Notes: generated from the letters alone by a model not told the origin. Positions 20,201-28,419 are shown, counted from the first letter of the stretch. The stretch is 64,000 nucleotides of DNA from G963666535 sp963666535 (GCA_963666535.1 OY762913.1:1922001-1986000), one strand, 5' to 3'. Numbers and translations are program-made.

Positions 20201-20728
20201 ATCCTGCAATTCCAAATAGTAGCCGTCCTCACCGAACAACTGGCGCATTTCCAGCGCGTGGGCTTTCGCCCCCTCGTAATCACCGGCCAGCAGCCGGCGC
20301 GGCACCTCGCCGGACAGACACGCGGACATCGCGATCAGTCCACCCGCATGCGCCCGCAGCAGTTCCAAGTCGATTCGCGGCTTGATATAAAAGCCCTCGG
20401 TAAAGCTGCAACTGACCAAATAAGACAAGTTTCGATAGCCTTCCTCATTGCGGCACAGCAAAATCAGATGGCGGGCGGCGGCATCCAACTCATGCACTCG
20501 GTCAAAGCGGGAACGCGGCGCCACATAAACCTCGCAGCCGATGATTGGCTTTATCCCCTCGGCCTTGCAGGCCTTATAGAAATCCACCACGCCATACATC
20601 ACGCCGTGATCGGTGATGGCACAGGCATCCTGCCCCAGCGACTTGATGTGCTGCGGCAAATCCCGGATTCGGCATGCGCCGTCCAGCAAGCTGAATTCCG
20701 TATGCAAATGTAACTGGACAAACGCCAT
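17240..20728 (-). CDS. dnaE: DNA polymerase III alpha subunit, DnaE type
   Basis: Replicative or lesion-tolerant C-family DNA polymerase; in Firmicutes DnaE works beside PolC, extending RNA primers. The 1,162-residue protein shows the N-terminal PHP domain (LHLHTEFSLLDG, residues 5-16), and the palm catalytic aspartates in PDIDVDF preceded by PGRGSAAGS. The finger region follows with YQEQVIEIF, then a helix-hairpin-helix and an OB fold toward the C-terminus (VTVAGVISAYKTKTTRNN). The start is the ATG at 20728 (MAFVQL), with GGGGGAAA upstream; the longer frame adds 14 non-conserved residues. The stop codon is contributed by the repeat at 16985-17242. A zinc-ribbon protein is encoded just upstream. 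Confidence 0.96.
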   Translation of the reverse strand: MAFVQLHLHTEFSLLDGACRIRDLPQHIKSLGQDACAITDHGVMYGVVDFYKACKAEGIKPIIGCEVYVAPRSRFDRVHELDAAARHLILLCRNEEGYRNLSYLVSCSFTEGFYIKPRIDLELLRAHAGGLIAMSACLSGEVPRRLLAGDYEGAKAHALEMRQLFGEDGYYLELQDHGLKDEKPVIEGIIKLHRETGIPLVATNDAHYLRREDAELQDILMCVQMGKMVDDPDRMKFETDESYVKSEAEMAALFPEWPEAISNTVKIAAACNVEFQFGVHHLPEFHLPCGYETSDAYFTELCVKGFASRYPKPTQEYRERLDFEMDMIRRMGFVDYFLIVSDFINYAKEQGIPVGPGRGSAAGSMVSYCMNITDVDPMKYSLYFERFLNPERISMPDIDVDFCYQRRGEVIDYVNQKYGEDHVAQIVTFGTMAARGAIRDVGRVLNFPYAEVDNIAKQVPTTQHITLDDALKLSRSLKDLYDGDERVKKLIDTARAIEGMPRNASTHAAGVVITSKPVYEYVPLATNDSSVVTQYVMTTLEELGLLKMDFLGLRNITVLNDAVKMVLQNHPDFCMQNVSDNDPETMKMISDGRTSGVFQMESAGMTGVCVGLKPKDIEDITAIIALYRPGPMDSIPRFIACKQNPGKIKYKHPMLKTILSVTYGCIVYQEQVIEIFRRLAGYSLGQADLMRRAISKKKAKEIEKERRAFIYGDPERNITGAVHNGIPEETAQAIYDEIYDFANYAFNKAHAVSYAIIAYQTAWFKRHYPKEYMAALLTSVLDSSEKVAEYIAECRECGIKLLPPDINESGATFTVCEGDIRFGLVAIKGVGRGFIAAVLKNREENGPFSTFPDFCKRMFGQELNRRVVENLIRSGAFDRLGYKRSQLLQVYGQVIDSIAADQKKNLSGQFDLFGGGGEDTLATPEMVLPNIPEFSASELMTMEKETTGLYLSGHPMDQYREIARRKGAVTIGAILSDFSQEDGGTRFKDEQRVTVAGVISAYKTKTTRNNTLMAYVTLEDDTASLELLVFARVLEQSGNYVKENSPVIVTGRISVRDEKEPQILCDSIRPLPEESVETLEKDDMKCSRGEETQGKRLYIKIPSEVDERLPKIKAVLGMFPGTAQAVLYFEDTKKRMGTACVILDSLIGEMIELLGEDNVVIK

Positions 20729-20770
20729 ACCGTATTTCCCCCGTCGTGCAGCTGTAAGCGCTGAAATCAA

Positions 20771-21025
20771 TCACTCAATGGTCACTTTGGCTCCACATTT
20801 TGAGCAGGTGTGCTCCTTGCTACCAGGCTTGAGTTCCCACAGCAGCGCCCCGTCGCAAGCCGGGCATCTGACCTTGAACAGGCCCAACACAATACAAACG
20901 AGGACAAGCACGGCGGCAATCCCGGTAAGAAGCCTGGAATCCATGGGCAAACTGGCCAAAACCAGTACCGCTGCCAGTGTCAGTCCTCCGTAAACCATCC
21001 AGACCCATATTTTTGATAATGACAT
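20771..21025 (-). CDS. Small zinc-ribbon membrane protein
   Basis: An 84-residue protein with two hydrophobic helices (about residues 6-24 and 32-50) followed by a zinc-ribbon tail, CPAC then CSKC with a spacing of 17. The GTG four codons earlier is a possible start, but the ATG at 21025 has AAAGTGAG at better spacing. The protein probably sits in the membrane with its zinc ribbon in the cytosol. I do not recognise a named family, and similar small proteins are scattered in clostridia. It ends about 40 bp before dnaE and may share its transcript. Function unknown. Confidence 0.7.
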   Translation of the reverse strand: MSLSKIWVWMVYGGLTLAAVLVLASLPMDSRLLTGIAAVLVLVCIVLGLFKVRCPACDGALLWELKPGSKEHTCSKCGAKVTIE

Positions 21026-21240
21026 AAAAACACTCACTTTCTAAATTTAAACTGAAAGACTGGTGGAAAAAATGAGGTGTTGGAATCCCTTTCCCCGTTC
21101 CATCAGCTTATGCGGTCTGTATTCACACGTTTCGTGGTTGCGGGTCTCTCCATCATATAATGGATTGTCGTCCCGTCCCATTTCATTGATGCGCTGGAAC
21201 AATAAAGTCGCGCCAAAAGGCTCGGCTCGCTTTCCTGATG
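21026..21240. other. Intergenic stretch without a supported gene
   Basis: Between whiA and the zinc-ribbon gene. The minus strand has an open stretch over 21061-21240, and its part around 21090-21140 resembles the last 40 bp of whiA (shared CCATCAGCTTA and TTTCGTGG). No start or ribosome site was found. It may be a decayed partial duplication of the whiA end. Confidence 0.35.
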
Positions 21241-22140
21241 CTACACGGCCCCCAGCTCCATCAGCTTACGTAATCTGTGATTTACGCATGATTTCGTGGT
21301 GGGTGGGTCGCACAATTCCGCCAGCTGAGACAGCGTCAGTTCGGGATTCTCCACCCGCAGTTTCGCCGTTTCCCGCAGCTTGTCCGGCAGGCTGTCCAGT
21401 CCCATTGTCGTTTCAATGCGCCGGATGGCCCCGACCTGCCCCATGGCCGCATCTACCGTCTTGTCCACATTGGCGGCATCGCAATTCACTCGACGGTTAA
21501 TCCCGTTACGCAGATTTTTTTCCACCTTTGCGTTCATGATCTCCATGGCGGATAGCGGTGCTCCAAGTGATGTCAAAAAATCCTCAATGGCCTCGCTCTG
21601 CTTGAAATAGATCACATAGTTAGACTTTCGGGTGGTCTCCTTTGGTACAAAACCAGACTCCTGCATCAACGTCTGCATCTCCCGGCTCACGTTAAAGTGA
21701 GAGGTAAACAACTCCAAATGATAGCGCTTTTCCGGGTCAGTGACCGATCCGGCAGCCAAAAATGCTCCCCTAAAAAAGGAAATGCGGCAGCAATCTTCTT
21801 CCAAAACGGCAAAGTTGATGTGATGGGCCACAACCCCGTCCGGGTCAATTCCATAAGCATCGAAAATCAGCCCCAGCTTAAGCTTATCGGTCATGCAAAG
21901 GGCGTATTTCCCGGGGGCTTCCAGCGATTCTGGCAGACGGTCAAAGTCCAGATGAAAGCTGCGACGGAACAGTGCGATCAGCCGCCTGGCGAAATCCGCG
22001 CTTTCCGTAACAATCTTAATCTCCTTTGCCGAAAAGGTGTTGCAGTAGAGTAAAACGCCGTACACCTCTGCCTGCACACACCCCTTGTGTCCAAATTCGT
22101 TATGGCAGATTTCCCGTTTGACATTTCCCGAAAACGACAT
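21241..22140 (-). CDS. whiA: Sporulation/cell-division regulator WhiA
   Basis: DNA-binding protein with a degenerate LAGLIDADG homing-endonuclease-like N-terminal domain and a C-terminal helix-turn-helix. In Bacillus it affects division and chromosome segregation. The 299-residue protein starts MSFSGNVKREI and shows the AYGVLLYCNTF-type first strand, FRGAFLAAGSVTDPEK near residue 125, and the HTH region NPELTLSQLAELCDP followed by SCVNHRLRKLMEL at the end. Length and order are those of the family. It is the last gene of a rapZ-yvcK-whiA run, 14 bp after yvcK, the arrangement conserved in Firmicutes. Confidence 0.95.
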   Translation of the reverse strand: MSFSGNVKREICHNEFGHKGCVQAEVYGVLLYCNTFSAKEIKIVTESADFARRLIALFRRSFHLDFDRLPESLEAPGKYALCMTDKLKLGLIFDAYGIDPDGVVAHHINFAVLEEDCCRISFFRGAFLAAGSVTDPEKRYHLELFTSHFNVSREMQTLMQESGFVPKETTRKSNYVIYFKQSEAIEDFLTSLGAPLSAMEIMNAKVEKNLRNGINRRVNCDAANVDKTVDAAMGQVGAIRRIETTMGLDSLPDKLRETAKLRVENPELTLSQLAELCDPPTTKSCVNHRLRKLMELGAV

Positions 22141-22154
22141 TCTGCTCCTCCTCT

Positions 22155-23171
22155 TTAAAAGATACGCATGGCACGTTCCGCATACAGCTCCATCACAGCC
22201 TCGGCTAGTTTTTCTGAGGAGTGGTGGGCATAGCTGGAATTCTGGGACGTCAGTGGCCGCTCCACAAGCTCCACCCCCAGCGCAGCCACCCGATCCCTGT
22301 CTATCACGATGGGCTCGGCGTCCTCTTCGCGGTACTTTACCAAAAGCCCCTGCCGCACCGGCTCAGAATTGGCCAGACAGAGGTCGATGAGGCCCGGCTT
22401 AGAATGCGCGAGCAGGGCGGCTATATGGTCACTGAGCGTATAGCCCTCGGTCTCGCCCTCCTGTGTCATGATGTTGCTGATATAGACCTTTGGCGCATCG
22501 GCCGCGCAGATGGAATCCACAATGCCTTCTACCAGCAGATTAGGGATGATACTGGTATACAGGCTTCCTGGCCCCAGCAGGATAAAATCCGCCTGACTGA
22601 TCGCCTGTAATGTTTGCGGCAGCGCCGCCGTTTGCTCCGGCAGAAGCCGCACCCGTTCAATGCGGCAGTCCTGTCGTTTTTTAAATTCAAATATCTTCGA
22701 TTCGCCCAACACCCGGCCACCGTTTTCAAACACGGCTTCCAGTGTAACGTTTGCATTGGTTACTGGCAAAACTCGTCCGCTGATGGCTAAAACCTCACTC
22801 ATCCGGGTTACGGCCTGATCAAAGGAATCGGAGATGCCGTTGAGTGCCGCAAGCAGCAGATTTCCGAACGCCTGTCCGGACAAATACCCCTCTGTGAACC
22901 GATAGGCCAGCAGGCTCTCCATAATAGGTTCCACGTTAGCCAGTGCCTGCATGCAGTTGCGAATGTCACCGGGTGGCGGCATTCCAAGATCCTGCCGCAA
23001 CGTGCCAGACCCGCCGCCATCATCCGAAACCGTAACAATGGCGGTCAGGTTTTTCGTATAGGTCTTTAGGCCCCGCAGCATAGTGGAAAGGCCTGTTCCA
23101 CCGCCGATGGCAACGATCTTGGGGCCGAGTTCCCAAGCCTGGCGGCTCGTCTGTGGGGATTGTTCCATCAT
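22155..23171 (-). CDS. YvcK/GlmR-type gluconeogenesis factor (CofD-like)
   Basis: Binds UDP-sugars (UDP-GlcNAc in Bacillus) and is needed for cell-wall precursor supply on gluconeogenic carbon. The 338-residue protein has the CofD-like Rossmann start KIVAIGGGTGLSTMLRGLK (about residues 18-36), VTVSDDGGGSG, the NLLLAALNGI helix, and LLGPGSLYTSIIPNLLV near residue 210. The start chosen is the ATG at 23171, eight bases after AGGAG; the GTG seven codons earlier lacks a site. It sits between rapZ and whiA with 22 bp and 14 bp gaps, so it is probably co-transcribed with both. Confidence 0.93.
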   Translation of the reverse strand: MMEQSPQTSRQAWELGPKIVAIGGGTGLSTMLRGLKTYTKNLTAIVTVSDDGGGSGTLRQDLGMPPPGDIRNCMQALANVEPIMESLLAYRFTEGYLSGQAFGNLLLAALNGISDSFDQAVTRMSEVLAISGRVLPVTNANVTLEAVFENGGRVLGESKIFEFKKRQDCRIERVRLLPEQTAALPQTLQAISQADFILLGPGSLYTSIIPNLLVEGIVDSICAADAPKVYISNIMTQEGETEGYTLSDHIAALLAHSKPGLIDLCLANSEPVRQGLLVKYREEDAEPIVIDRDRVAALGVELVERPLTSQNSSYAHHSSEKLAEAVMELYAERAMRIF

Positions 23172-23193
23172 TTCTCCATCTCCTGACCGCACG

Positions 23194-24054
23194 TCACTGC
23201 CGAGTCATATCCCTATGGTTTTCACTGACGCTGTACCCCAGTTCCTTGACGTGGTCGGCAAGCGCACGGGTAATCGCCACCGAACGATGATGCCCACCGG
23301 TACAACCAATGGCAATTACCAGCGCCGACTTTCCCTCCTCCGCATACAGGGGAAGCAGATAGTCGATCATGCTTTCAAAATGCTCCATAAATTCCTTGGT
23401 CTGTGGGTGCCGGAAGATGAATTCACGCACAGGCTCGTCCAATCCCGTCAGATGACGCAGTTCATCGAAATAATAGGGGTTCGGGAGAAACCGCACGTCA
23501 AAGACCAGATCAGCCTCAATCGGAAGTCCATTTTTAAACCCAAAGGATAACATGCTGATGCTCATCGCCTTGGTACTCTCCCCACTTCCAAACAGCTGTA
23601 AAATTGTCCCCCGCAGTTTTGCCGTGGAAAGTGCCGACGTGTCAATAATGTACTTTGCCCGCTGACGCACCGGCTGCAGCACGAGGCGCTCTTGCTCCAC
23701 GGCCTCCTCCAAGGAAAGTCCGTCGTGAAAAAGGGGATGGCTGCGACGAGTCTCTTTATAGCGCTTAATGATGCTCTCGGTTCCTGCCTCCATAAAAAGG
23801 ATCTCATATTCGCAGTGCATCTCCCGCAGTGCATCCAGTGCATGGAATAGACCATTAAAATTCTGACCGCCGCGGATGTCTGTCACCAGAGCCACCCGCT
23901 CGTACTCTCCAATTCCCTGCTTGCTCAGCTCTGCAAACTTGGGGATAAGCGGTACCGGCAGATTGTCTACGCAAAAAAAGCCCATATCCTCCATGAATGA
24001 GGCGGCCTGGCTTTTCCCCGCACCGGACATGCCGGAAATAATAATGAACCTCAT
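23194..24054 (-). CDS. rapZ: RNase adapter / nucleotide-binding protein RapZ (YvcJ)
   Basis: P-loop ATPase/GTPase. In enterobacteria it presents the GlmZ small RNA to RNase E; in Firmicutes (YvcJ) it affects competence and nucleotide signalling. The 286-residue protein starts MRFIIISGMSGAGKSQAASF with the Walker A at residues 8-15. DIRGGQNF marks the Walker B area. The C-terminal half has the family segments RFLPNPYY, LTGLDEPV and IAIGCTGGHHRSVAI. First gene of the rapZ-yvcK-whiA run. Its start lies about 23 bp from the MITE-like copy 3, so the promoter lies in or very near that repeat. Confidence 0.95.
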   Translation of the reverse strand: MRFIIISGMSGAGKSQAASFMEDMGFFCVDNLPVPLIPKFAELSKQGIGEYERVALVTDIRGGQNFNGLFHALDALREMHCEYEILFMEAGTESIIKRYKETRRSHPLFHDGLSLEEAVEQERLVLQPVRQRAKYIIDTSALSTAKLRGTILQLFGSGESTKAMSISMLSFGFKNGLPIEADLVFDVRFLPNPYYFDELRHLTGLDEPVREFIFRHPQTKEFMEHFESMIDYLLPLYAEEGKSALVIAIGCTGGHHRSVAITRALADHVKELGYSVSENHRDMTRQ

Positions 24055-24077
24055 TTGCGCTCCCCTGCTTTCTCTAT

Positions 24078-24336
24078 TTAATATCTACTGGGCAAAACAA
24101 AAATTTAATCATCTTTATGCTTCCAAGCTGTTTTCTTTTTGTTTATATGCAAGGTTTTTTTGCTGAGATCAACCAAAAAACCTTGCACTTTTGATTTGCG
24201 GCGTGTGTCCGCAAATTCAAACGGACAGTCATCCATGGATCGGAAGCAGCAAAACAGAGTTGCTTTTCCGCCCGAAAGGGCAGAAATTGTCCTTCCGGCA
24301 AATGCGATTCAAAATTGCATTTGTTCCGTGGCATTA
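24078..24336. repeat. MITE-like multi-hairpin element, copy 3
   Basis: A 259-bp element with ends TTTAATATCTACTGGGCAAA (left) and the complement of TAATGCCACGGAACAAATGC (right), and the same chain of hairpins as copy 2. An example is TGCAAGGTTTTTT..AAAAAACCTTGCA followed by the shared block around ACAGTCATCCATGGATCGGA. It lies between murB and rapZ, and its right end supplies the murB stop codon (AAG TAA), as copy 2 does for dnaE. Confidence 0.85.
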
Positions 24337-25254
24337 CTTAAAACCGATTGTCTTAATTTCCAGTTCCAGCACTATTCCCGTTTCGCGCAAAACCGTCTCC
24401 CGCACCAGTTCCACCAGCGACAGCACATCCCGGCAGGTGGCACCGCCGCGATTAATCACAAAGCCCGCGTGCTTTTCCGATACCTGCGCTCCGCCAACCG
24501 AAGTCCCTTTCAGCCCGCACTGATCAATCAGCGCTGCGGCATAGCCGCTGGCCGGTCGCTTAAAAGTGCTTCCTCCGCTGGGCCACTCCAGCGGCTGACT
24601 TGCCCTTCGCTTCTCCCGCAGTTCTTCCATCTTGCCCCGGATGGATTCGCTCTCGCCGGGCACAAGGCGCAGCGTACTGCGTAAAATCAGCCGCCGTCCA
24701 TCCGAAAAGGCACTATGTCGGTAGGAAAAATCGTGCTCGTTGCCGCTCACGGTCTCTACCTGTCCCGCTGGGGTCAAACACGCCGTTTGTAACACAACCT
24801 GGCTCATTTCCCCACCATAAGCCCCGGCATTCATCGTAATGGCGCCGCCCAGTGTTCCCGGGATACCGTGCGCAAATTCCAGCCCGCCAAGGCCGTTTTT
24901 ACACGCGAACATGGCAATTTGGGACAGTAATGCGCCGCTGCCCGCCGTAATCCCGCAGTCTCCTGTGCGCTCAATGGTGGCAACCCCATCAAACATTTTG
25001 ATGACAAAAGCGTCCACGCCATCGTCCGCCGCCAGCAGATTGGAGCCGTTCCCCATAAAAAACGGTTCGATTCCAAAATCCGAGGCGGCGCGGGCAGCAC
25101 AAATGGCCTCCTCCACCGTCTTAGGCAGTGCCATCAGCGCTACCGGCCCGCCGATCCGGAAAGATGTGTGCTTCGCCATGGGCTCTCGCTCCCGCAACTC
25201 CAGTGCGGAGCATTGCCGTTTCAGCTCAGTTTTCAAGGCGTCGTAGCGTTCCAT
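24334..25254 (-). CDS. murB: UDP-N-acetylenolpyruvoylglucosamine reductase
   Basis: Second committed step of peptidoglycan synthesis: NADPH-dependent reduction of enolpyruvyl-UDP-GlcNAc using FAD. The 306-residue protein shows the FAD-binding segments HTSFRIGGPVALM, GNGSNLLAADDG, GGLEFAHGIPGTLGGAI and NAGAYGGEM, with the catalytic YRHSAF, and WPSGGSTFKRP near the C-terminus. This is the shorter, type II-like bacterial form. A TATAAT-like box at 25309-25314 on the minus strand could be its own promoter. The stop codon is part of the repeat downstream. Confidence 0.96.
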   Translation of the reverse strand: MERYDALKTELKRQCSALELREREPMAKHTSFRIGGPVALMALPKTVEEAICAARAASDFGIEPFFMGNGSNLLAADDGVDAFVIKMFDGVATIERTGDCGITAGSGALLSQIAMFACKNGLGGLEFAHGIPGTLGGAITMNAGAYGGEMSQVVLQTACLTPAGQVETVSGNEHDFSYRHSAFSDGRRLILRSTLRLVPGESESIRGKMEELREKRRASQPLEWPSGGSTFKRPASGYAAALIDQCGLKGTSVGGAQVSEKHAGFVINRGGATCRDVLSLVELVRETVLRETGIVLELEIKTIGFK

Positions 25255-25394
25255 GTGTTCTCTCCACTTACCGTTTTTACATCATTTACATCATGTACTT
25301 ATTTTATTATTATAGCAAATAATCAATATAAATAGAATCCCTGAACATAAATTAATGGATAACGGTGCCAACCGTCCCATTTGTGCGTTGATTT

Positions 25395-26345
25395 CTAATT
25401 CCTGTCAGCAAAAAGAAGCGCCGCGCCGATCACCCCTGCCCCATCGCCTAGTGCCGCCTTTACCAGCCGTGGCTCCACGCGGTGATAGCTCCCTTCGGCT
25501 ATCAGTGCGCGCAGCGGCTGCAGAAGCAGGTCGTCACGCTCCCGACTCACGCCGCCGCCCAGACAGATGATTTCGGGCTGAAACAGGTTAATCAGATTGG
25601 TCAGTCCCGCCGCAAGATACTGTAAATAGCGTTTAGTCACACGCTTTCCCGCAGCGTCGCCCGCGTCAGCCGCCTGAAAAGCCGTCTTGCCGCCTACCCG
25701 AGACATCTGGCCATCGGCAAGCGTCCACAGCACGCTATCGGGCGTCCTTTCCATTTCCTCCCGGGTCGTCTCAATCAGTCCCGTGGCCGAGGCGTACCGC
25801 TCCCAGCAGCCCCGTCTGCCGCAGTTGCAGGGGCGGCCCTCCAATTCGATGACCATATGTCCAATTTCCAGCCCAGATCCGTAAAAGCCCCGAAACAATG
25901 CACCGCCTAGGATTGCACCGCCCCCCACGCCGGTTCCCAGGGTGACAATCAACGCGGGGTCACAGCCCTGTGCTGCACCAGCCCGATATTCCCCCCAGGC
26001 CGCACAGTTTGCGTCATTTTCCAACAAGACCGGCACCGCCCACCGCCTTTGGAACAAGTCTACCAAAGGCGTGTTGTCAAAGGGAACGTTGGGTGCGTGG
26101 CAGACCACGCCGGACGAGGCATCCACTTCTCCGGGTATGCCGATTCCAACCCCGGTAATCTCTTCCGGCTTCACCCCTCCGTTCTCCACCGCTCGCAGCG
26201 CAAGATCGGCAAGATCGGCACACAGCATCTCCGCTGAGCGGCTGGTGTCCGTTCTTGCCGCGGCTCGCCCCAGTAATTGTCCCGTCTCATCCACCAGTCC
26301 GGCGACAAGGTTCGTGCCGCCCACATCAATCCCGATATACAGCAT
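25395..26345 (-). CDS. ROK-family sugar kinase (glucokinase-like)
   Basis: A cytosolic kinase of 316 residues that phosphorylates glucose or a related hexose with ATP. The ATP-binding signature IGIDVGGTNLVAGLVDE is at residues 4-20. The ROK core has GIGIPGEVD, the sugar-binding NDANCAAWGE and LGTGVGGGAILGG, and the zinc motif CNCGRRGCWE with an upstream histidine (GLEIGHMVIE). It begins 13 bp after hprK, so the two carbon-catabolite genes form an operon. ROK glucokinase is the likeliest activity; a repressor is excluded because there is no N-terminal HTH. Confidence 0.9.
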   Translation of the reverse strand: MLYIGIDVGGTNLVAGLVDETGQLLGRAAARTDTSRSAEMLCADLADLALRAVENGGVKPEEITGVGIGIPGEVDASSGVVCHAPNVPFDNTPLVDLFQRRWAVPVLLENDANCAAWGEYRAGAAQGCDPALIVTLGTGVGGGAILGGALFRGFYGSGLEIGHMVIELEGRPCNCGRRGCWERYASATGLIETTREEMERTPDSVLWTLADGQMSRVGGKTAFQAADAGDAAGKRVTKRYLQYLAAGLTNLINLFQPEIICLGGGVSRERDDLLLQPLRALIAEGSYHRVEPRLVKAALGDGAGVIGAALLFADRN

Positions 26346-26358
26346 ACCAGTTGTTCTC

Positions 26359-27300
26359 CTAACTGGGCTGATCGCTCATTGCCTGATCGAAATGCTCGTT
26401 GATCTGCTTGTTGAATTCCTGCGCCGCGTTATATCCCATTTTTTTGTTCCGGTTATTCATAGCCGCCACCTCAATAATAATGGAAAGATTCCGGCCCGGC
26501 TTCACCGGGATGGTCAGCGACGGCAGCTTCACATCCAAGACACTGGTATAAAGCTCGTCCAGCCCCAATCGGTCATAGACCGCATTGTCGTTCCAAACCT
26601 CTAAATTGATTACCATGTCAATTTCCTGCTCGGTCTTGATGGCGCTCATGCCAAACAGGCGGCAAACATCCACCACGCCGATTCCCCGCAGCTCAATGTA
26701 GTGACGGATCAACTCGGGCGCGGTTCCCATCAGTCTGCCCCCTGCAATACGCTTGATTTCCACCGCGTCGTCGGCAATGAGCCGGTGTCCGCGCTTTACT
26801 AGCTCAATGGCTGTTTCGCTTTTGCCCACGCCGGATTCGCCCAGCAGCAGAACCCCCTCGCCATAAATCTCCATCAGCACACCGTGGCGGGTAATGCAGG
26901 GGGAAAGCATGGCCTTGAGATAAGCAATCAGTGCACTCACCAGATCCGAAGTTGCCATGTCTGTTCGAAGCACGGTGCGATCATGCTTTTTCGCCGCCTC
27001 CATGCACTCTGGGAACGGCTCAATGTTGCGGGTGATGATGACCGCCGCAATATCCCATTGAAAATACCGCTCAAAAATAGCAGCGCGCTCCTCCTGCGTT
27101 TTTTGAGCCAGAAAAGCGGTTTCCACAGTGCCGATCACCTGAAGGCGCTCTGGTTCAAAATGTTCAAAATATCCACTTAGGGGAAGGCCCGGTCGAATGA
27201 CGTCCGCTGTTGTGATCGCGCGCTTTTGATAGCCTTCGCCCCCCCACAAGATCTCCAGTTCAAATTTTTGGATAATATTATCCAGTGATACGCTTTTCAT
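26359..27300 (-). CDS. hprK: HPr kinase/phosphorylase
   Basis: Phosphorylates Ser46 of HPr in response to glycolytic intermediates and removes it again: the sensor of carbon catabolite repression in Firmicutes. The 313-residue protein has an N-terminal regulatory domain and the kinase P-loop GESGVGKSETAIELVKRGH near residue 155, followed by IADDAVEI and the family signature beginning LRGIGVVDV. The start is the ATG at 27300, eight bases after AAGGGGG; the TTG six codons upstream is unlikely. A ROK kinase gene follows at 13 bp, consistent with a sugar-control operon. Confidence 0.96.
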   Translation of the reverse strand: MKSVSLDNIIQKFELEILWGGEGYQKRAITTADVIRPGLPLSGYFEHFEPERLQVIGTVETAFLAQKTQEERAAIFERYFQWDIAAVIITRNIEPFPECMEAAKKHDRTVLRTDMATSDLVSALIAYLKAMLSPCITRHGVLMEIYGEGVLLLGESGVGKSETAIELVKRGHRLIADDAVEIKRIAGGRLMGTAPELIRHYIELRGIGVVDVCRLFGMSAIKTEQEIDMVINLEVWNDNAVYDRLGLDELYTSVLDVKLPSLTIPVKPGRNLSIIIEVAAMNNRNKKMGYNAAQEFNKQINEHFDQAMSDQPS

Positions 27301-27425
27301 GCGCGAAGCCCCCTTCAAGTTGGAACGCCTTTACTTAGGTAACAGTATATACACTTCCCGCCAGTTTGGCAACGCTTTTTCCCCCTCGCCTCCTGCCCCC
27401 TCTGCGCACATTTTTAAAAAAAAAC

Positions 27426-27454
27426 TTGATTTTCCTTTCTCTTTCTGCTATTAT
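27426..27454 (+). promoter_or_regulatory. Sigma-A promoter for rpmB
   Basis: TTGATT (27426-27431), 17 bp, TATTAT (27449-27454), upstream of the GAGGAGG that precedes rpmB. Confidence 0.75.
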
Positions 27455-27507
27455 ATCATACGATGCTTGTATATAGCTAATACTGACGAGCGAGGAGGTC
27501 AAGCGAA

Positions 27508-27696
27508 ATGGCCAAATGTGAATTTTGTGATAAGGGCGTTACTTTTGGGATTCAGGTTTCCCACTCTCACCATCGTTCCAACCGTCCTTGGAAACCCAAT
27601 GTGAAGCGCGTCAAGGCAATCGTGAATGGTACATCCACGCACGTCAATGTCTGCACCAGATGCCTCCGTTCGGGTAAGGTCACCCGCGCCGTGTGA
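27508..27696 (+). CDS. rpmB: 50S ribosomal protein L28
   Basis: Small ribosomal protein of 62 residues. It starts MAKCEFCDKGVTFG and carries the L28 pattern VSHSHHRSNRPWKPNVKRV, ending in CTRCLRSGKVTRA. Two CXXC pairs (CEFC, CTRC) mark it as the zinc-containing form. GAGGAGG sits ahead of the ATG. Monocistronic, with its own promoter and terminator, divergent from hprK. Confidence 0.96.
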   Translation: MAKCEFCDKGVTFGIQVSHSHHRSNRPWKPNVKRVKAIVNGTSTHVNVCTRCLRSGKVTRAV

Positions 27697-27722
27697 TCTA
27701 CGCGATCCAGACGTTGTGATTT

Positions 27723-27758
27723 AAAAGCGGTACAGCCTTAGGGCTGTACCGCTTTTTT
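27723..27758 (+). terminator. Rho-independent terminator of rpmB
   Basis: Perfect 15-bp stem AAAAGCGGTACAGCC / GGCTGTACCGCTTTT with a 4-nt loop and T-run. Confidence 0.93.
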
Positions 27759-27928
27759 CTTTGCATGACCGGATTGACTTAAAGTGATCATGTAGCTTTT
27801 ACTATTCCTTTTTCTCTGGCTATAAAGCCAAGGAACAGCGCCATTGAAACGAGCCACACGCCCCTGCTGCGCTGCCCAAGTTTTTGGGCAGCGCTTCTTG
27901 ATCTCAAAGCCCATATTTTCCTGCTCAA

Positions 27929-28419
27929 TTAATACTTGGCAGGCAGTAACGGTTCTATCCCTTGTTGCGTCTGCGATACACAAAATACTGTTTTCTCGCC
28001 GTATTCCCTTTGGAATAACACTTCATCTGCTTTTGCTGATAATTGACCATTTATAACGCCAGCTTTAACATAATCAAAAAGAGTCACTTCACCATCTATG
28101 TGCGGGGAAAAAATTCAAGCGAATAAACCGAAACCCCATCTCGCTCTCCAGTGTACTCGTTACAGTATATCATTTCATGGAATGATTCTGCGTGCATAAG
28201 CGTCATATCATTGAGCGATACTTGTGCAGTCCCGCAAACAGTATAATGCGTGGGAAGTAAGTTGCAATTTAGGTAGTGTCTTAACGTCAGGTTAACGAAA
28301 CAGACGGTATGGTCACTTTCATCATAAATAATGGCTATCGTACCTAGGGCAGCATAATTATAATCATAGATTAGCTCCCCTGTCATCCCATGTCGCTCCA
28401 AATGCTCGCTAACGGTCAT
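27929..28419 (-). pseudogene. Small unknown gene with a -1 frameshift at a T6C4 run
   Basis: The first part (28419 to 28096) encodes 107 residues from MTVSEHLERHG and ends in SLEFFPRT-stop. One base back in frame, from the run TTTTTTCCCC at 28109-28118, the reading continues as FSPHIDGEVTLFDYVKAG and runs to TAA at 27929-27931, ending GIEPLLPAKY. The joined product would be about 163 residues. Both halves have even, gene-like composition, and the join is smooth. A sequence error in the homopolymer, a real frameshift mutation or programmed slippage would all fit. I do not recognise the family. AGGAG lies rather far (14 nt) before the ATG. A GCGCTGCCCAA hairpin at 27867-27892 follows the second stop. 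Confidence 0.65.

Noticed and set aside
18773..20713. Long plus-strand frame of 646 codons opposite dnaE
   Set aside because: Antisense to a clear dnaE; low-complexity His/Arg-rich product typical of shadow frames.
21061..21240. Minus-strand open stretch resembling the whiA tail
   Set aside because: Similarity covers only about 40 bp and there is no start; possibly a decayed duplication, not a gene.
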